Assembly (NCBI GenBank): GCA_009731375.1
Contig: BJOX01000048.1
Span: forward strand, 177,199-220,655
Reading direction: 5' to 3'
Source of the DNA: Paulinella micropora
Lineage: Eukaryota; Cercozoa; Imbricatea; Euglyphida
DNA: 43,457 bases
In this document: positions 39,364 through 43,457 of the stretch, one piece after another
How the letters are laid out: every line of letters begins with the position of its first letter
Numbering within the stretch: position 1 is the first letter of the stretch
Made by a program: the position numbers and the translations under genes
Notes under the pieces: generated by a model
The model's database searches: none
What the model saw: only the letters and a program-made list of their open reading frames with translations
What the model was told of the DNA's origin: nothing

Positions 39364-39768
39364 GACGCATGCATGTATGTATGTATGTATGTATGTATTT
39401 ATGTATATATGTATGTATGTATGTACGTACGTACGTACGTACGTACGTAGGTATGTATGTATGTATGTATGTATGTACCCAGGTATGTATGTATGTATGT
39501 ATGTATGGAATTGCATGTATGTATGTATATATGCATGTGTGTACGTATGTATGTATGCATGTATGTAATGTATGTTATGTATGTATGTATGTGTATGTAT
39601 GTATGTATGCATGCATGTATGTATGTATGTACGTATGTATATATGTATATGTGCATGTATGTACATATGTATGTATGTGTGTATGTATGTATGTATGTAT
39701 GTATATATGTATGCATGCATGCATGTATGTATGTATGTATGTATATGTATGTATGTACATATGATGTA
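38960..39768. repeat. microsatellites (CATA)n, (CTA)n, poly-G, (GTAT)n, (GTA)n with 10-nt gap
   Basis: CATA at 38963-38982, CTA at 38988-39060, about 65 bp of unique AT-rich sequence, a G run at 39131-39171 next to N at 39172-39181, then GTAT/GTAC blocks with a GTA block at 39291-39363. Confidence 0.95.
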
Positions 39769-39829
39769 TGTTGTTGTTGTTGTTGTTGATGATGATGTTG
39801 TTGTTGTTATTGTTGACGACGCCGACGAC

Positions 39830-39868
<39 letters not shown>

Positions 39869-39976
39869 AGAGTATGTATGTATGCATGTTATGTATGTAT
39901 TTTATGTATGTATGTATATGTATGTATGTATGTTGATGTTGTTGTTGTTGTTGTTGACGATCGCGACGCCGACGAC

Positions 39977-40062
<86 letters not shown>
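39769..40062 (+). promoter_or_regulatory. duplicated LINE 5' leader: (TTG)n, GACGCCGACGACTAAG, (AG)n
   Basis: Two copies of the same order, 39769-39862 and 39931-40062: TTG triplets, then GACGCCGACGACTAAG, then an AG tract; the second copy has an inserted ATCGC. A TGTA stretch separates them. ORF1 starts 18 bases after the second AG tract. Repeated 5' monomers act as promoters in some LINEs; that function is inferred here. Confidence 0.6.
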
Positions 40063-40080
40063 GTTACAACATTGTGGCAA

Positions 40081-40461
40081 ATGGCGACCCAAGCAAAGAA
40101 ACGAAAAACGCATAAAAGCCCACAAAGAGCCCAAGAAACCCAGGAAGAAACATCCGAAACAAACAACGGAACTATCACCCTCTCTCGCAAGGAAAAAAAG
40201 CGGCTAAAAAAAGCCAACAAACTCAGCAAAAAAGGAAATGGAGCCACCAACAGTGTACATGTGCAAAGGGACTGGAGCGACGAGGAAGACGACAACGAAG
40301 AAGACGTCAACAGCCCCAACAACACACCACCCGAAGCTACCAACAAGACGCCCAACAACGAGGAAACAGAACAACCCCCCGATGACGACGCAAACTCAAC
40401 ACCTGAAACCGTCAACACCAGCACTCTAACGGACAACGCCGACACAACCCATGAACCAACC

Positions 40462-40493
<32 letters not shown>

Positions 40494-41550
40494 AACAGCA
40501 CTCGAACCAGCGACGCTCTTCAGTGCCACCTTGCTCGAAAAAATCCTCAAACCCATGTTCGAACAAGCCCGACAACAACAAGTCGAGGACATAAAAGACT
40601 TTATCGGAAAACTAGAAACATTGGGCAACCGAACAAAGCAACTCGAAGACAGAGTCAACCAACAAAGCGAAACCCACGTACAAGCAATCGAGAAGACTCA
40701 AAAAACGGCCCAGAAACACAAGGAATTACTGCAAACCCACCAAACGGAATTCAACCAGCTCACGGCCAGCGTAGACTCAATCCGACTAGAGATAAACGAA
40801 ACTAAGCTTCGACTTAACGAGATGAAGGAAATGCAGGAACGCCACGCAAAAACACAACCACCTGCTATGTATAGTCAATGTGCAACTAACGCAACCCAGT
40901 CACTCAAAAACATACATGCCAACGCAAACACCAACACACACAACTACCCACTAGAACGCAAACAGACAGAGAACCAAAAACAAAACCAACGAGACCCAAC
41001 ATGTGAGCTTAGCATCTCAGGCATACCATACCAACCCAAAGAAAACACACTAAACATAGTGAAAGCCATGATGGATGCAAAAAACATTCCATACCAAGAG
41101 GGAGATATCACGAAATGCTTCAGAGCAAAGAGCACAAAACCCATGCGAGAGGAACCCAAACAACCACCAGCTATCATAGTGCGCTTTAGCTCAAACAACC
41201 TCAAAACGCACTTCAAAAAGCACGACCCACTCCAGCCCCTCACCCACGACACAGTAAACTGGAAAGACACACATCTTGCAAACAAAACATTCAAAATATT
41301 TATCAATGAAAGCCTCCCACCAAACACACTCATGCTTCTGAAACAGGCGATCAAGCTCAAGAAGGAACTAGTTGAGGCTACTGGCACAACCATCTACGTG
41401 TGGACAAGAGACGGGGAAGTTTTCTTCAAGGACCAGACAAGGGAGCACAGGTTGATAATCAAAACAGAAGAAGACATAAGCATAATCAAAGACCTCTACA
41501 TGCTCCGCAAACCAAACACACAGCACAGCAAAATCCCCACAAACACCTAA
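40081..41550 (+). CDS. LINE ORF1 protein (nucleic-acid-binding, coiled coil and FP-like C-terminus)
   Basis: 489-residue protein that would coat LINE RNA. It starts at ATG 40081 (MATQAKKRKTHKSPQRAQET); earlier codons in the frame lack an ATG. Residues 1-60 are basic, 60-140 acidic and Asn/Thr-rich with an asparagine run, and about 160-270 a coiled coil (LETLGNRTKQLEDRVNQQ). About 307-400 form an RRM-like unit starting ELSISGIPYQP and including PAIIVRFSSNN. The last 80 residues read FINESLPPNTLMLLKQAIKL and IYVWTRDGEVFFKDQ, the pattern of the baculovirus FP-like domain common in LINE ORF1 proteins. The frame is intact. ORF2's ATG follows the TAA directly. Confidence 0.85.
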
Positions 41551-43457
41551 ATGAGCTCTCAAAATAAACCCCCAAATGATCTCGTCCACCCTAACCTCCT
41601 CCCACAATCCTTCAAACCATACCTGTCTCTCACCTCTAAAAATAACAAAAATAAAACATATAATAAGAACATAAAAAACAAGAACAACAATAATTACAAT
41701 AATAACAATAATAATAACAATAAAAAACAACAATAACGCACACAACAATACACTCACAATATATTACACCAACATCCACTCCCTCAAAGCACATTATCAA
41801 AACCTAATCACACACCTACAACTCCTACCATTCCAACCAGACATCATCATACTCACAGATAACTACATCAACCAATCAATCAGTAACAACGCATTCCCTA
41901 TTCCTACATACATAGCTAAACATCACATCGACATATCAATATATTATAAAAGCAACATGCACATCACAATAGACGACAAACAAACCATATCGGACTCATG
42001 CAAAACACCACTAACTCTAAGAATATATAATAATAAACTTAAAAATAAACCAATACACACAATAATAGGTATGTACAGCATCATAGACAACAATTCACAC
42101 ACGCATCACAAAATAACATAAACAGCATACTACACAAAACACCCACAAGCACAATAACACTGGTAGGCGACATTAACTACAACCTACTTGACAACATACA
42201 TAAACCACACACAGATTTTCAAAACCTAATGATACACAACAACCTCTACACTACAATAACAAAAGCAACGAGACACGACATGGTCCACACAACATCCCAC
42301 ACACTCATAGACATGATAATCACTAACATTAATGCTAACATAGAATCAAACATCATAAGCCCATGCGTATCAGACCATCATCCCATATACGCAATAATAC
42401 ACACCCGCACAAAAAAACCAGACACAAACAACACACCCACACTCACCAAAAGCATATATGAGAAAAACAAAGACACAATCCTAGCAAACCTCAAAACACA
42501 GTTAGAATACATCACACAAGACAACACAGAAAACAGCGACACAAACAAAAAATTTAGATACATACAAACAACAATAACAAAAGTTATAGAACACTTCGAA
42601 CGAAAGCCTAAACAAATAATAGAAGAAAGAGCTGGTGCAACCCCATAATAAAGAGGCAAATAAGAAAAAAGCACCTACTATACAAAAAATGGAGAGATAA
42701 CTCGACAGCAGAAAACAAACAAACATACAGACTACAGAGCTACAAAGTCGACAAAATAATACACAAAGCCAAAAAAGACGAAATAATGAAGACGCTAGAA
42801 GAAAATAAAAACAACCCAAAGAAACAACACAGAAAACTCAGAGAGTTAGTACCTAACAACAAACCACCGAGAGCGTCACCAACCACAATACAATACAACA
42901 ACAAAACATACACAGACCCAATAGAAATAGCAAACGCACTCAACGATCATTACATAACAATAGGCAAAAAAACAAGCAACAGCATACCAACAATCGAACA
43001 TAAACAACAACAAGAAGAGAAAGCGGAAGAAAACAAACAAACATACCCAAGCTTCAAACTACATAACACAACAGAAGACATTGTAAACAAAACACTTAAA
43101 AACATAAACAGAGATAAAGCAGAGGACATATATAAAATAAAACCAACACTTATAAAAGACATGCATGCCTCCCTCACACCTATACTCACCAACCTTTTCA
43201 ACAAAGCCATAAACGAAAATAAATACCCAGATGCACTCAAAACAACACAAGTAATTGAACTATACAAAGCAAGTGACACAAGCATGCCAGCCAACTACAG
43301 ACCGACATCACTACTACCCATAATAGCTAAAGTGTTTGACACGATAATAAATAAACAAATAATGGACCACCTAACAAAACATAACATAATATCACACACA
43401 CAATACGCATTCCGACCTAACTCAAACACAACCATGACAATCCAAACAATAATAAAC
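41551..43457 (+). pseudogene. LINE ORF2: APE endonuclease and reverse transcriptase, frameshifted, 3' partial
   Basis: Starts MSSQNKPPNDLVHPNLLPQS, then an Asn/Lys run in which the frame shifts (about 41690-41740). The endonuclease part reads YTNIHSLKAHYQNLI, PDIIILTDNYI (Asp where Glu is usual), then after a frame change near 42115 VGDINYNLL, TLIDMIITNI and SDHHPIYAII. After another frame change near 42635 one open frame runs to the window end with the reverse transcriptase fingers: DIYKIKPTLIKDM, ANYRPTSLLPIIAKVFD and ISHTQYAFRPNSNTT. The FxDD catalytic motif lies beyond the window. The three frame changes suggest an inactive copy or sequence errors. Confidence 0.8.

Larger units (their letters stand above)
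39769..43457 (+). mobile_element. non-LTR retrotransposon (LINE), 3' end outside window
   Basis: A repetitive 5' region is followed by ORF1 and by ORF2 with endonuclease and reverse transcriptase segments. The sense strand is extremely rich in A and C and poor in G and T, unlike the neighbouring sequence. The domain order fits an APE-endonuclease LINE of the CR1/jockey broad group; the clade was not determined. Confidence 0.85.

Overview
The window is eukaryotic genomic DNA. It contains GT-AG style splice signals, long microsatellites, tandem satellites, a non-LTR retrotransposon and, from about 10.8 to 31.5 kb, an integrated Maverick/Polinton-type DNA virus. The host cannot be named from the sequence; an invertebrate or a protist would both fit. 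It is a draft assembly with N gaps at 1306-2283, 5678-6603, 8147-8186, 16781-16790, 29972-29981 and 39172-39181.

Layout. 1-8.2 kb: mosaic of two dispersed repeat families (a ~181-bp unit with a 16-bp palindrome, and a GC-rich unit), a direct segmental duplication, and three apparent exons of an unrecognised minus-strand host gene whose introns are filled with AATATT palindromes. 8.2-9.1 kb: microsatellites. 9.2-9.7 kb: a possible piggyBac transposase remnant. 10.82-11.07 and 31.05-31.30 kb: a ~250-bp direct repeat flanking the viral block. 31.5-35.1 kb: microsatellites. 35.2-36.3 kb: a dimeric satellite that translates as a ~58-residue protein repeat. 37.6-38.8 kb: AT-rich repeats. 39.8-43.5 kb: a LINE with ORF1 and a partial ORF2, cut by the window end.

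The viral block holds the Polinton core set: retroviral-type integrase, protein-primed family B DNA polymerase, FtsK/HerA-type packaging ATPase, adenain-like cysteine protease, double jelly-roll major capsid protein, a penton candidate and a basic core-protein precursor. Accessory genes include a ~3.5-kb phage-type fiber gene ending in an S74 intramolecular chaperone, a second structural protein, two small paralogues with an ExoX-C-like domain, and several short coiled-coil, basic or membrane proteins. Left-half replication/integration genes and right-half replication genes run mainly on the minus strand; the structural genes run on the plus strand. Several adjacent genes overlap by ATGA or similar junctions. 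Many genes carry single-base frameshifts or in-frame stops, so the copy is either decaying or poorly sequenced in homopolymers; the ATPase, the protease and the basic precursor remain open.

The most striking unexplained signal is a set of five intergenic modules between 19.9 and 26.06 kb. Each has three consecutive stem-loops in the same order, starting at a stop codon and ending in AAATATCA. The outer stem sequence differs from copy to copy while its base pairing is kept, which points to selection on structure, plausibly mRNA 3'-end formation for the structural genes.
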